Notes under the pieces: generated by a model
What the model saw: only the letters and a program-made list of their open reading frames with translations
Databases searched by the model: none
What the model was told of the DNA's origin: nothing
Shown here: one piece after another, positions 34,350 to 42,851 of the stretch
Layout: each line of letters starts with the position of its first letter
Position numbering within the stretch: the stretch's first letter is position 1
Program-made: the position numbers and the translations under genes
NCBI GenBank assembly: GCA_041655955.1
Contig: JBBAEN010000002.1
Coordinates: forward strand, 434,001 to 498,000
From: Micavibrio_A sp041655955
GTDB taxonomy: Bacteria > Pseudomonadota > Alphaproteobacteria > Micavibrionales > Micavibrionaceae
Direction: 5' to 3'
Length of the DNA stretch: 64,000 nucleotides

Positions 34350-35528
34350 TCAAATGGATTTCTTTGATTTAAAAAGTTGCTTGATCAACATACTTCCTAC
34401 GGCATAAGCAACGGGCGGCGGTACCGAATTAGCAACTTGTCGATGTTGATCCAAATCTCTTACACTTCCACTTCTGCCGCGAATTGGCCCCTGCAATACA
34501 TAGTCATCGGGAAAGCCATGGATCCTCATATATTCGCGCGGCGTTAAATAACGATCTTCTATCGGGTGGAAAAATATTTCGCCGCACCGCAAGGTATTAC
34601 TTTGTTTGTCACGACCGAGCCTTAGAAATTTTGTAGTATCTTTTGCTGATAGCTTTCCACGCACTGAAGCAGGGGCATGCATGGCTTTTGCTAAATATTC
34701 ACCTTCATAAACATAGCTAATTCTGTGCCTATCACCTGCTGGAGTTACGTCCACATGATTAGGGAATTTCGGTAGGGTTCCTTTAGCTGCAGGCTTGGGT
34801 AGTTTTGTAAGCACTTTTCCTACGGTGGCAATTTCACCATTTGAGGATGGGAAATGAAAAGGTTCATCATTTTTTACAGCCACTATAAAGAGTCTCTGCC
34901 TTTTTTGAGCTACCCCAAAATCTGCAGAGTTCAAAACTTGCATAGAGACAGTATAGCCAAGTTCTTCTAAAGAAAGTTTCAAATCCTCAACTACGCCGCC
35001 CTTTTTGCCCGCCAAATTTTTTGCTGAAAGCAACGCTTTTACATTCTCTATAACAACAGCTTTAGGGCGAAGCACCTTTGCATAGTTCACCATTGCGAAC
35101 AGCAAGGCGCCACGCTCATCATTAAGACTGCTTTGCTTGCCAATCTGGCTGAAGGTCTGGCAAGGCGGGCCGCCAAAAAGTAAATCTAACTCACCAGCTT
35201 TTAGCTGCAATTTTTTCATAAGTTGCTTTAGATCAACATGGTCTACATCAGCGTTGATAATTTGAGTGTGTCGTAAATAATGGGGCTGGTTGCTTGCTAG
35301 GGTAGTGCAGCAATTGTAATCTTTCTCTATGCATGCCAACGTTCGAAAACCAGCTTTTTCCATACCCAAATCCAAGCCACCGCCACCAGAAAATAATGAA
35401 ATGGCGGTCAAAGCTGTTTTTGGGCGAACGATACTTTTCACAAGCATTTGATCGAAAGCGCCAATGCCGTTCTGCTTATCAGTTTTTTGGATGGCAGAAA
35501 CTTTTAGAGCTCTTGATGCGTTTGGCAT
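34350..35528 (-). CDS. C5-cytosine DNA methyltransferase
   Basis: 392 residues with all main motifs in order: I (SLFSGGGGLDLGM), IV with catalytic cysteine (GGPPCQTFSQ), VI (VIENVKAL), VIII (QKRQRLFIV), a target-recognition region, IX-like (REYMRIHGFPD) and X (RQVANSVPPPVA). It modifies cytosine in a specific site and protects host DNA from the downstream LlaJI-like nuclease pair. The 45-residue N-terminal extension may be regulatory; no separate HTH is visible. Confidence 0.95.
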   Translation of the reverse strand: MPNASRALKVSAIQKTDKQNGIGAFDQMLVKSIVRPKTALTAISLFSGGGGLDLGMEKAGFRTLACIEKDYNCCTTLASNQPHYLRHTQIINADVDHVDLKQLMKKLQLKAGELDLLFGGPPCQTFSQIGKQSSLNDERGALLFAMVNYAKVLRPKAVVIENVKALLSAKNLAGKKGGVVEDLKLSLEELGYTVSMQVLNSADFGVAQKRQRLFIVAVKNDEPFHFPSSNGEIATVGKVLTKLPKPAAKGTLPKFPNHVDVTPAGDRHRISYVYEGEYLAKAMHAPASVRGKLSAKDTTKFLRLGRDKQSNTLRCGEIFFHPIEDRYLTPREYMRIHGFPDDYVLQGPIRGRSGSVRDLDQHRQVANSVPPPVAYAVGSMLIKQLFKSKKSI

Positions 35529-35777
35529 AATATTTTAACCCTATTTTCCTCAAGCGTAAAAGCCTGATCAGTTGCAGTGTGATTCTTTTTGGCCCACCAG
35601 TCAAGAACGTAGGGTGAACATTTCGATGGGCGCGTAGACAAGTTATCGGGTTTTCAAATGTTTTTGTAAAAAAATTACGCCAATATCTTGTTTTTACACA
35701 AAAAATAGACGCTTCCAATCGGGCTTTTAGACTTTATGCAATAAAAAAAATTTCGCGGAGGCTAAAAACCCCTTGCC
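35529..35777. other. Divergent promoter region between methylase and HigA-Z1 gene
   Basis: An AT-rich stretch of about 250 bp (300 bp with the operator) separates the minus-strand restriction operon from the plus-strand HigA-Z1 gene. It should carry both promoters, but I cannot place the -35 and -10 boxes with confidence. Confidence 0.5.
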
Positions 35778-35819
35778 ATGACGCGTAACGTTATGGCACT
35801 CTATAACGCATAACGTCAT
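35778..35819. promoter_or_regulatory. Inverted-repeat operator before the HigA-Z1 gene
   Basis: ATGACG-N5-CGTTAT at 35778-35794 is mirrored by ATAACG-N5-CGTCAT at 35803-35819, with 8 bp between the arms. The element ends 11 bp before the start codon. HigA-type antitoxins repress their own promoters through such palindromes, and the gene product carries a HigA HTH, so autoregulation is likely. Confidence 0.65.
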
Positions 35820-35830
35820 AGGAGATAAAA

Positions 35831-38245
35831 ATGTCTAATGTAGCCCACCCAGGGAAAGTGCTTTTGGAGGAATTTATGGAGCCCCGTAAATTAAGCCAAA
35901 ATGCTATTGCGCGTGCTTTAGACGTGCCGCCACGCCGCATAAACGAAATCATTTTAGGTAAGCGTAAAATTACAGCGGATACGGATCTGCGCTTATGTCG
36001 TTATTTTGGATTAAATCCTGGCTTTTGGCTGCAGATGCAAATCACATCCGATCTAAATGAGCGGGAGAAAATTCTTAGCCAAGCCCTGGACAGCTTACTC
36101 CCCGGAACAAATGAACCAGCCAAATTAGGTTTTTATACGCGGCTCGCGCAACGTAGGAAAGACGACCCAGCGCTTCGGCAATGCGTAGAGCAAGTAGTTA
36201 AAGAAATTGAAAACAACCCAACATCGGAGCAAAGACCTGGAATGCTTCTAGGGCGAATTCAATCGGGTAAAACACGGGCATTTCTCGGTGTTATTGCCCG
36301 CGCCTTTGATCGAAATTTTGACGTAACTGTTGTTCTTACAAAAGGAACAAAGACTCTTGCTGCACAAACAGTTGCCCGTCTTAGTGCTGATTTCAGCGAA
36401 GAGATCGATAATGATGAAATCTTGGTTTTTGATATAATGACTCCCCCCGGTCGTTTAATTCGAGGTGACCTTAAAAAGAAGCTGATTATAGTTGCGAAGA
36501 AGCAAGTAGATAACCTAGCAAGATTGAATCGATTTTTTACAGAGGACTATCCCATCCTAGCAAAAGCTAATGTTCTTCTTATTGACGACGAGGCAGATCT
36601 TGCAAGCATACGCTTTGTCAAACGGAAAGGCATTGATCAGATTGAGCAAGGAAAAATTGCTGAAAAGATGGACGCGTTTCGTAACGCAGTTCAATCCACA
36701 GCCTTTCTTCAAGTTACGGCAACCCCTTACTCGCTTTATTTGCAGCCTGATGAATACATTGACCAAAACGATGACCCATTATTTCTTCCTATGAAGCCTG
36801 CATTCACCGTATTGCTCCCAATGCATAGCGGTTATGTAGGTGGAGATACTTATTTTGGTCTCCGTTCTCCTGGCTCTGTAGAGGATTATCTTTTTGTTGA
36901 AGTCACTGCTAATGAACATAATGCGCTCCGTTCCGAGGATAAGCGTAAGATTAAGCCAGAAAACGTATTGTCTTCCCCTAATTGTGCAGGTCTTGCGCGC
37001 GCCATTGTCGCCTTTGTCCTATCCGCATGTATCCGACAATGGCAACAACGAGAGGCAGGAGAAAAGCGATCAAAATATGCAATGGTAATCCATAATGACA
37101 CCCAAAAGGCTGCGCACGCTTGGCAAGAACAAGTCATTCAGTGGATTTTCGAGGCCATTGTTGCCCACGGTGCTGAATCCAGTCAGTTAACTGAAATTTT
37201 TACAAAAGTTTATGAAGATCTTCGTAATTCGGTTTTAGCGAATGGTGGCGCATTGCCGGACTTTGACTCCGCCTACGAAATGTTTATGGAGGCCTTTGAA
37301 GGAGACGAGGTGGCTCGTGAATGTGTTAATTCCGATAAGGATGTTCTTGCTCTCTTGGATGATAATGCAGAGCTTCGTTTACGTACGTCATTTAACATTT
37401 TTATTGGCGGAAGTATTCTTGATCGAGGCATTACTATACCTAATCTGATTTCTTTTTATTATGGCCGCAATCCACAAACAACCCAGGCCGATACCGTTTT
37501 GCAACATTCGCGCATGTACGGAAATCGTTCGCGAGCCGATATCGCTGTAACTCGGCTGTATACGTCAACGGCCGTTTATGACCGTATGTATACCATTAAT
37601 AGTTTTGAGACAGCTCTTCGTGAAGCTTTTGAGAACAAGGCATCTCAAGATCAAGGAGTCGTATTCATTCAAACAGATCCAACTGGTCGAGTGCGTCCTT
37701 GCGCGCCCAACAAATTATCATTAAGCGATATCGTAACCATGCGTTCGGGCGGATATTATTTACCCACGCGCATTGAGACTACTACCGCGAAGGCTGTCCG
37801 ATCTGCAGATAAGGATATAATCAAATTAATTGACAAAGAGCCTCAGAAAGGAACTGCACAAGAAATCGATCTTGAAACGGCCGAAAAAATTATTTCTATT
37901 CTAGAACCCACATTGGCTGTAGCTGATACTTCTTTTGATTGGAACGCAATGAAAGCCTTATTGCGTTTTTATGCCAATAAGTATCATTGCAAAATCGATT
38001 TATATGTTGAGCGAAATCGTGCGTTGGATGCTAAAGCGTCTGGCGATAAAACGGGCGAATCTATTGTCGGCGTTCGCATGAGGGATATCCTACGTAATCC
38101 AGCACGCCGGAAACCCGCTTTAATTCTCCTTGAACAAGAAGGTTCGAAAGATTTGAATTGGTCAGGATATAAATTCTGGTGGCCAGTTCTTGTAGCGCCA
38201 GAAGGTATACGGCCATGTATCTTTGCAAGCAAAGTACAGGCTTAA
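35831..38245 (+). CDS. HigA-type HTH fused to Z1-domain helicase
   Basis: 804 residues. Residues 1-75 are a HigA/VapI-like antitoxin HTH (HPGKVLLEEFMEPRKLSQNA, then ITADTDLRLCRYFGLNPGFW), close to the free HigA at 41496-41807. The rest is a Z1-family ATPase: Walker A-like GRIQSGKT near residue 145, Walker B VLLIDDEADLAS near residue 250, QVTATPYS, and helicase motif VI-like QHSRMYGNRSR. Z1 proteins occur with restriction, MutL-like and phage-defence genes. RBS is AGGAG. The gene diverges from the LlaJI-like operon and is followed by a Schlafen-type gene. Fusion of an autoregulatory antitoxin head to a helicase suggests self-controlled expression or toxin-like activity of the helicase. Confidence 0.8.
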   Translation: MSNVAHPGKVLLEEFMEPRKLSQNAIARALDVPPRRINEIILGKRKITADTDLRLCRYFGLNPGFWLQMQITSDLNEREKILSQALDSLLPGTNEPAKLGFYTRLAQRRKDDPALRQCVEQVVKEIENNPTSEQRPGMLLGRIQSGKTRAFLGVIARAFDRNFDVTVVLTKGTKTLAAQTVARLSADFSEEIDNDEILVFDIMTPPGRLIRGDLKKKLIIVAKKQVDNLARLNRFFTEDYPILAKANVLLIDDEADLASIRFVKRKGIDQIEQGKIAEKMDAFRNAVQSTAFLQVTATPYSLYLQPDEYIDQNDDPLFLPMKPAFTVLLPMHSGYVGGDTYFGLRSPGSVEDYLFVEVTANEHNALRSEDKRKIKPENVLSSPNCAGLARAIVAFVLSACIRQWQQREAGEKRSKYAMVIHNDTQKAAHAWQEQVIQWIFEAIVAHGAESSQLTEIFTKVYEDLRNSVLANGGALPDFDSAYEMFMEAFEGDEVARECVNSDKDVLALLDDNAELRLRTSFNIFIGGSILDRGITIPNLISFYYGRNPQTTQADTVLQHSRMYGNRSRADIAVTRLYTSTAVYDRMYTINSFETALREAFENKASQDQGVVFIQTDPTGRVRPCAPNKLSLSDIVTMRSGGYYLPTRIETTTAKAVRSADKDIIKLIDKEPQKGTAQEIDLETAEKIISILEPTLAVADTSFDWNAMKALLRFYANKYHCKIDLYVERNRALDAKASGDKTGESIVGVRMRDILRNPARRKPALILLEQEGSKDLNWSGYKFWWPVLVAPEGIRPCIFASKVQA

Positions 38246-38291
38246 TCGTTATGGGATTTTGATATTAGAAAATATTTCTGAGGTAATGGAT

Positions 38292-38372
38292 ATGTCAAGT
38301 TTTAAGGATCTAGAATGGCGCACATACTTGATGATTATGATCGAACGATACCAGTTACGTATGGAGTTTTGA
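38292..38372 (+). CDS. Possible 26-residue upstream peptide
   Basis: ATG 38292, with GAGG 8 nt upstream, opens a frame MSSFKDLEWRTYLMIM... that stops 1 bp before the next gene. It may be a leader peptide coupling translation of the AlbA/Schlafen-type gene, or chance. The position and RBS are the only support. Confidence 0.3.
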   Translation: MSSFKDLEWRTYLMIMIERYQLRMEF

Positions 38373-38373
38373 A

Positions 38374-39675
38374 ATGACACCACGTAAACAAAGAAAAGGA
38401 TCGCTCACAGATGATGAAGTAGGTATTGCTCGCAACCTACTTGCAAGAGATTACAAAAATCAGGACGTACTTGGCCTAATTAACACAACGAGAAGGCTAG
38501 AGGGACGCGAAGAAACAAACGGTGGTCGTATCTCTGAAGTGAAGACGAACAAGCCAAGATATAAGGGGATAAAAGCTGTATCTGATGATGTAGCAAATGC
38601 ATACGTTGATAAGGCTCAAAAACCATCTGCGTTTACAAGGATTGATACTGATCCGTTACGCGAGGAGATCTTAAAGGCACTTTTCCCAAAGGCTAAAGGG
38701 AAAACTGATAATCTTGACATTACAGAGACAGATCATATCGAGTGCAAGGAAACCTTCGGGGGACAACACTGGATAAATAACTGTATCAAGGCAATCGTAG
38801 CTTTTTCAAATAACAAAGGCGGATATATAGCCTTCGGAATTAAAGATAATACTTGGGACATCGTAGGCATTGATCGTTCTGCATTCGAGAAGCTAGATCG
38901 TCGCGTTATAAATCAAGCGATTCGGTCAAATCTTAGTTGCGGTGTAGACTTTGATACAGTCATTTTAGAGTTTGGCGTCAAGGCCATAGGCATTATGTAC
39001 GTACATCCTGCTAAGATTAAGCCGGTGATGTTTATTAAACAAAATAATGCAGCCAGTGCAACCGAGGGACATATATACTACCGTTATCAAGGTGAAAATC
39101 GTTTGATTGGCCCTACAGAGTTGCAGCATCTAATTGAAGAGCGCATTCGTACATTATCCGAAACCATTTTAACTAAGCATCTTCAAAACATTCTTTCTAA
39201 TGGCATCGAGAACTCCGCCGTCTTGAACCTGGATACTGGGGAAGTTGATGGTAAGAGTGGGAGCTTTATCATTGATGAAACTCTCTTACCCAAGTTGAGC
39301 TTTGTAAAAGAGGGTGAGTTTGTTGAAAAATCTGGTGCACCTGCTTTAAAACTTGTTGGTGAAATTAGAAGCTCTGGGCAGATCGTAACCGTAAAGCGAG
39401 AAGACTTAATCAAGCTTTATCCTTTCTCATGGCGTGAAGTCGTGGCCAAAGTTAGAAAGAAACTGCCAGCAGAAAATAGCGATCGTGTAAGTAAGGTAAT
39501 TAAAGCGGAGGGCATTAAAGAAAACACAAAGTATGCTGCGTATAATTTCCGGACGAAACAGCACTCAGATGAATACGAAAAGTCGCGCAAGGTAAAATCA
39601 GGCACTCCTTGCATATATAATCAAGCGGCGGTCGATTTGATTATAGAAAAACTGACTAGTGTTGAGGCGGCTTAA
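38374..39675 (+). CDS. AlbA_2/Schlafen-type putative nucleic-acid-binding protein
   Basis: 433 residues. The AlbA_2 (Schlafen core) domain lies at about 110-235: DHIECKETFGGQ, FSNNKGGYIAFGI, and HIYYRYQGENRLI. The N-terminal 100 residues form a basic region (ARNLLARDYKNQDVLGLINTT) that looks like a small HTH. The C-terminus (SFSWREVVAKVRKKLP ... AVDLIIEKL) resembles DUF3644-type or HTH tails. Proteins of this family bind or cut RNA/DNA, and several are antiviral. It follows the HigA-Z1 gene on the same strand and is the last gene before the right att site, so the two may be a functional pair. Confidence 0.7.
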   Translation: MTPRKQRKGSLTDDEVGIARNLLARDYKNQDVLGLINTTRRLEGREETNGGRISEVKTNKPRYKGIKAVSDDVANAYVDKAQKPSAFTRIDTDPLREEILKALFPKAKGKTDNLDITETDHIECKETFGGQHWINNCIKAIVAFSNNKGGYIAFGIKDNTWDIVGIDRSAFEKLDRRVINQAIRSNLSCGVDFDTVILEFGVKAIGIMYVHPAKIKPVMFIKQNNAASATEGHIYYRYQGENRLIGPTELQHLIEERIRTLSETILTKHLQNILSNGIENSAVLNLDTGEVDGKSGSFIIDETLLPKLSFVKEGEFVEKSGAPALKLVGEIRSSGQIVTVKREDLIKLYPFSWREVVAKVRKKLPAENSDRVSKVIKAEGIKENTKYAAYNFRTKQHSDEYEKSRKVKSGTPCIYNQAAVDLIIEKLTSVEAA

Positions 39676-39860
39676 TGTCATGAAAGTAAATTCGCTTTAA
39701 ACAGCGTTTTGCGTTCAAAACCGTGTTTGAAAGGCATTTTTCGGCCTAAAATACCCTACAAATGACCCGTATTTTAGTCCGACTTTGTACTGGGGCATAA
39801 CATGGGACATAAAGATTCTTCGAAGTCGGATAATGCTTTATATGTCAATAGTTTGATTGT

Positions 39861-41351
39861 TTATCGCTCAATCCGTACGGGACGCCAATCTTTACAATCG
39901 CTTAGATCGACAAACAGGTCGAAGGGTTTTCGCAAGGAAAACCGTAGCTTTGAGCCTTCCATTTCCAAGTTCGTAAATACAAACCCTATCAGTCGGCGTT
40001 TTTCAGCCGGTGTCGAACCGTCAAATAGCGGCCCGATCCGGGAAGACAGGGAAAGCAAGGTAGACAGGGCGATTTTGAATTGTCCATCGCCAGCCGTGTT
40101 CTTTTCCAAAAGCTGGTTAATGTCCATCCGGCGGTTTTGCAGTTCATCATGCTTCTGGGCATAGATGTCCTTAGTAATACTCCCGTCCAGCAGGCAGTCG
40201 GTCAGGCGGCTGAGTTTTTTAGTCAGGTCTGCGGCTTCCTGCTGCAGTGCTGCAACCGTGTCCTGATAATGCTGGGTTTCGGTTTCGTGGCTCTGGCGTA
40301 GGTAATCGACCATCGGTTCCAGAACGTCCTGCGGGATGGTGATGGAATGAACAACGTCCTTGATCTGATTCATCACGACCTTTTCCGGTATCCAGACCTT
40401 TTTGGTTGTATCCTTCGGGTCGCGGGTGATCAGGTAAACGTATTTGCCCTTTTTCAGGTCACAGGATACCCGGCGGCCTGTCAGGGCACAGGAAATCAGG
40501 CCATTGAGGGCAAAGGGAAGGTCGCTGGTGGCCGGGGCTGCATTTTTGGCGCTCGGCCTGCTGTAGACCCGTTCGCAGGCTTCAAACAGGGCTTTGTCGA
40601 TCAGGGCGGGATAGGCGTGGGGGTATAGCTGTTCCTTAACCCGCATCATTCCATAATAGAACGGGTTTCGGATCATATTGTGAATGGTTTGCGGACTAAC
40701 CGGATGGCCCTTTTTCGTACGCAAGCCCCAGACTTTTGAGAGCCTTGCCAGTTCATGTAGCGATACTGTGCCAGTTGCATATTCGGTAAAAAGTTTTTTG
40801 ACCAGAAAAGCACGTTCCTTATCAAGGATAACAGTATTGTGATTGGTATCCGCGTCTATAGCGTTCAGATAGCCCAGTGGCGCTTGATAGATGCACTCGC
40901 CCTTGCTGATTTTGTGCCTGACGCTGCGCTTGACGTTATCGGATAGCTGATCGGTGTAGGACTGCGCCATGACAACGCCCATATTCCACATCAGCTTTTG
41001 GCTGCTGGTGGCGTCTTTGTCTAAAACGTTGCCTTCGCGCACAAAATGGATTTCCAGCTTGTCTTCACGCATCAGGGCATCCAGAACCGGCGTGTGCGTA
41101 AAGCTGCGCTGCAAACGGTCAACGCAATCAACAATCAGGGCGATGCGCTGGGGCTGCTGGCGGATAAAGTCGATCATTCGTTCAAATTCAGGCCGCTGCC
41201 CTTTGGTGGATGACTCGATAATGCGAAAGACCTGAATAACATCCAATTCCTTACGCTGGGCATAAGTTTTCAAATTGGCAAGCTGGGCTTCTAATGAAAA
41301 GCCGTCTTCTTGTTCCTTGCTGGATACGCGGACTAAAATGACAGCTTTCAT
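39861..41351 (-). CDS. Large serine recombinase of a tandem element
   Basis: 496 residues from ATG 41351 (GAGGG 6 nt upstream). The catalytic serine is in ILVRVSSKEQ. Resolvase motifs (DCVDRLQRS, YTDQLSDNVKRS), the recombinase domain (PLGYLNA, IRNPFYYG), a zinc-ribbon region (ISCALTGRRVSCDL) and a long coiled coil follow. All parts needed for integration are present. The 3' end runs into the tRNA-Glu-derived att sequence, so the stop codon is supplied by DNA beyond the core. It likely mobilised the segment to its right. Confidence 0.9.
   Translation of the reverse strand: MKAVILVRVSSKEQEDGFSLEAQLANLKTYAQRKELDVIQVFRIIESSTKGQRPEFERMIDFIRQQPQRIALIVDCVDRLQRSFTHTPVLDALMREDKLEIHFVREGNVLDKDATSSQKLMWNMGVVMAQSYTDQLSDNVKRSVRHKISKGECIYQAPLGYLNAIDADTNHNTVILDKERAFLVKKLFTEYATGTVSLHELARLSKVWGLRTKKGHPVSPQTIHNMIRNPFYYGMMRVKEQLYPHAYPALIDKALFEACERVYSRPSAKNAAPATSDLPFALNGLISCALTGRRVSCDLKKGKYVYLITRDPKDTTKKVWIPEKVVMNQIKDVVHSITIPQDVLEPMVDYLRQSHETETQHYQDTVAALQQEAADLTKKLSRLTDCLLDGSITKDIYAQKHDELQNRRMDINQLLEKNTAGDGQFKIALSTLLSLSSRIGPLFDGSTPAEKRRLIGFVFTNLEMEGSKLRFSLRKPFDLFVDLSDCKDWRPVRIER
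39873..39887 (+). other. attR core of the tRNA-Glu island
   Basis: CCGTACGGGACGCCA is identical to the last 15 nt of tRNA-Glu (25420-25434). It closes an island of about 14.5 kb. It also lies within the last codons of the serine recombinase gene, whose terminal residues DWRPVRIER are read through it. That is expected if this recombinase belongs to another element that entered the same tRNA earlier. Confidence 0.85.
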
Positions 41352-41495
41352 GGTTTCCCTCAATTCGTTCGATAAAACTTATATTGTCAAACTGCAATAA
41401 TCCGACAAGTTATAAAAACGGCTTGGAAGCGCGTTCTGTTTTAATTTGCGTCTTATGTACACGTATCCCCCCGGCAGCGTCCCAAGCAAACCTTC

Positions 41496-41807
41496 TTATA
41501 CGTGAAGGCTTTCATAGGCCATAAAGGGCTTGATCTTGCCGATGTCTTTGCCGACTTCGCGCCGCGCTTCCATCATGTCATAGGTATTTTGCAGGCGCAG
41601 CCAGTAGCCTTCGGACAGTTTAAAAAAACGGGCAAGACGCAGATCGGTGTCGGCGGTAATGCCGCGCCGTCCGCGAATGATTTCATTGATGCGGTTGGCC
41701 GGAACGCCGATAGCCTGCGCCAGCGCATTCTGGGACAAGCCCAGCGGTTCCAGAAATTCCTCTTGCAGGATTTCGCCGGGGTGCGGGTTGTTCAGATATT
41801 TTGTCAT
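41496..41807 (-). CDS. higA: HigA-family antitoxin
   Basis: 103 residues with the HigA/VapI XRE-type HTH (HPGEILQEEFLEPLGLSQNA, ITADTDLRLARFFKLSEGYW). Follows HigB by 51 bp on the same strand, in the toxin-first order usual for higBA. It neutralises HigB and represses the operon. Its HTH closely matches the first 75 residues of the HigA-Z1 fusion at 35831, which raises possible cross-talk. Confidence 0.92.
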   Translation of the reverse strand: MTKYLNNPHPGEILQEEFLEPLGLSQNALAQAIGVPANRINEIIRGRRGITADTDLRLARFFKLSEGYWLRLQNTYDMMEARREVGKDIGKIKPFMAYESLHV

Positions 41808-41858
41808 GCGACTTACTCCTATCAGTTAGGCGGACCATAAGGTCCCAGTCATGTTTAA

Positions 41859-42140
41859 TTAATGGTAGTCTACAATTTCAACTTCAAAGGCTTCATTATT
41901 CTTCCAGACAAAGCAAATACGCCACTGGTCATTGACTCGGATGCTTTTCTGGCCTTTGCGGTCGCCTTTTAAATCTTCCAGCCGGTTGCCGGGCGGATTT
42001 TTCAGGTCGTCTGCGGTCTGCGCGGCGTCAAGCTGGCGCAGCTTCCGCAAGGCCCGATCTTGCATATCCCCCGGAAAAGCCCGTACTTTCAGGCCGTTCC
42101 AGACTTTTTCAGTATCTTTACAGGCAAAAGATCTGATCAT
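41859..42140 (-). CDS. higB: HigB/RelE-family toxin
   Basis: 93 residues with the plasmid-maintenance killer fold: MIRSFACKDTEKVW, ALRKLRQLDAA, RLEDLKGDRKGQ, and the C-terminal core SIRVNDQWRICFVW. The arginines and terminal aromatic/histidine residues of RelE-like ribosome-dependent mRNA nucleases are present. The toxin gene precedes the antitoxin and both read away from the restriction-modification genes. Confidence 0.92.
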   Translation of the reverse strand: MIRSFACKDTEKVWNGLKVRAFPGDMQDRALRKLRQLDAAQTADDLKNPPGNRLEDLKGDRKGQKSIRVNDQWRICFVWKNNEAFEVEIVDYH

Positions 42141-42185
42141 AACCCTATCCCTAATATAGTGCTTGTATGCGTTCCGTACAACATA

Positions 42186-42851
42186 TTAATTTTCTTTATC
42201 TAAAATTTTTTGAAAATCAGATAAAACAACCAACTCATCCATAATATGAGTTGTGGTGTACCTAAATAGATTTTGATCATATTGAGGCATAATTAGCCCC
42301 GCTCTGCTTGCAGATGCACAATAAGCTAAAACCCTATCCTGATTTTTGTAATCTTTCCCAAAAATTTGATCACCGATCTCATCGCACTCCGAAAAACTCA
42401 AGTCCCGTTCTGTCCTTTCTCTCTTTTCATCTATAGCCCTCTTGTATTTGTACACGAGTGCTACAACCCAGAGTTCTTCAACCGTAAGGTCGGAAATTCT
42501 ATTGGCCATGCTTTGGAATTTGTCGGGGTAAACACATTCCTGTTCCAGAATGCCTTTAAAAATGCTTGCCATTATCCTTAGATTGACTTTGGCAGAACCT
42601 TCTATTGCTGCTCGTTGATAACGTAGCATCATGCCCAAAACGCTACTTATATCATCGGGCGTTCTTGAGGGAAAAACGCCATCGCGCGTTTCTTCGAGCA
42701 ATATCTCGAATGCCTCATCCGTTCTTTTATGGAGAAGGTGATGCGTAGACATTTGTATCGCGGTACATAATGTTGCCGTAGGCAACCCCGGGGCAATAAT
42801 TGATAAGGCATCGCTTACAATCGATGAAAAGGCCCCCGTAATCTCACTCAT
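42186..42851 (-). CDS. Hypothetical partner of the type IIG enzyme
   Basis: 221 residues, helical and soluble, unrecognised. ATG 42851 overlaps the stop of the type IIG gene (ATGA), so the two are translationally coupled. Visible features are AIQMSTHHLLHKRTDEAFEIL and ERTERDLSFSECDEIGDQIFG, with no nuclease or ATPase motif. Its tight coupling to a restriction-modification enzyme suggests an accessory or control role. Confidence 0.65.
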   Translation of the reverse strand: MSEITGAFSSIVSDALSIIAPGLPTATLCTAIQMSTHHLLHKRTDEAFEILLEETRDGVFPSRTPDDISSVLGMMLRYQRAAIEGSAKVNLRIMASIFKGILEQECVYPDKFQSMANRISDLTVEELWVVALVYKYKRAIDEKRERTERDLSFSECDEIGDQIFGKDYKNQDRVLAYCASASRAGLIMPQYDQNLFRYTTTHIMDELVVLSDFQKILDKEN

